Below, one piece after another: positions 63,894 through 64,000 of a stretch of DNA of 64,000 bases (within the stretch, counting starts at the first letter, position 1; the number at the start of each line of letters is the position of its first letter). The notes under the pieces were generated by a model. It searched no databases. It was not told where the DNA came from and worked only from the letters and a program-made list of their open reading frames with translations. The position numbers and the translations under genes are program-made. The stretch comes from JAFGPL01 sp963781805. Its GTDB lineage: Bacteria; Bacteroidota; Bacteroidia; Bacteroidales; UBA10428. The DNA is taken from positions 3,038,001 to 3,102,000 of the forward strand of contig CAWAHF010000004.1 of the NCBI GenBank assembly GCA_963781805.1. The letters run 5' to 3'.

Positions 63894-64000
63894 ATGGCAA
63901 ATCACAAATCGGCAATTAAGAGAATCAGACAGAACGAAAAAAAAAGAGAGCAGAATAAATATTATTCCCGCAGTACCCGTAATGCAGTCAAAAATCTGAG
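63894..64000 (+). CDS. rpsT: 30S ribosomal protein S20, 5' part
   Basis: Partial: the window ends after about 35 codons. The start MANHKSAIKRIRQNEKKREQ and the following KYYSRSTRNAVKNLR are the conserved beginning of S20, a small helical 16S-rRNA-binding protein of the 30S subunit. Confidence 0.95.
   Translation, partial: MANHKSAIKRIRQNEKKREQNKYYSRSTRNAVKNL

Noticed and set aside
1..64000. tRNA or rRNA genes
   Set aside because: No cloverleaf with a GGTTCRA arm or rRNA-like stretch was noticed in the intergenic regions; a dedicated scan was not possible.

Overview
The window looks like a chromosomal stretch of a Bacteroidota bacterium, probably a Bacteroidales or Marinilabiliales relative, with AT-rich DNA. 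Six proteins carry a signal peptide plus a C-terminal type IX secretion (T9SS) sorting domain. Several promoters fit the Bacteroidota -7 element TAnnTTTG, Shine-Dalgarno sites are rare, and the housekeeping genes have Bacteroidota character (for example a tRNA-guanine transglycosylase without its zinc cysteines). I cannot name the species.

Layout. (1) 0.6-19 kb: mostly secreted or envelope genes. These are a VIT/VWA T9SS protein, a GH43 glycosidase, a lipoprotein with a degenerate M23-like fold, a repeat-bearing T9SS protein, an orphan MacB/FtsX-type permease, a PKD lipoprotein with a possible caspase-like His/Cys pair, and two beta-helix T9SS proteins. (2) About 13.5-36.1 kb: an accessory region. 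Small, mostly minus-strand genes stand alone or in pairs (ACT protein, ParE-type toxin-antitoxin, barrel protein, lipoproteins, M23 peptidase, membrane protein). They are separated by copies of a dispersed repeat and by long imperfect palindromes bounded by GCTAAC/GTTAGC or GTTGTGC-like cores. The arrangement resembles an integron-type cassette array, but no integron integrase is visible here. A complete IS66 element (8-bp target duplication), an IS91-like element with a tyrosine recombinase gene, an IS4 remnant and several decayed genes are embedded in it. A LysR regulator divergent from an AhpD-like/rhodanese pair sits in the middle. (3) 36.2-46.7 kb: a compact three-gene operon with an outer-membrane barrel-like protein, a 2243-aa TANFOR-type giant and a fibronectin-III protein, probably one surface system. 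(4) 47-51 kb: two more T9SS proteins (one CBM9-like) and a small conserved protein. (5) 51.5-64 kb: core metabolism with a flavodiiron protein, coaD, a TlpA-like protein, a Nudix hydrolase, pyrE, an SRPBCC protein, tgt, an LptF/LptG permease, a biotin-dependent carboxylase beta subunit with its biotin carrier, ispE, dnaB and the start of rpsT.

Small non-autonomous inverted-repeat elements (MITE-like) lie next to gene ends at about 8.0, 8.2, 50.8 and 56.4 kb. No rRNA, tRNA or CRISPR array was seen. Functions are read from motifs and family knowledge; no search was run.
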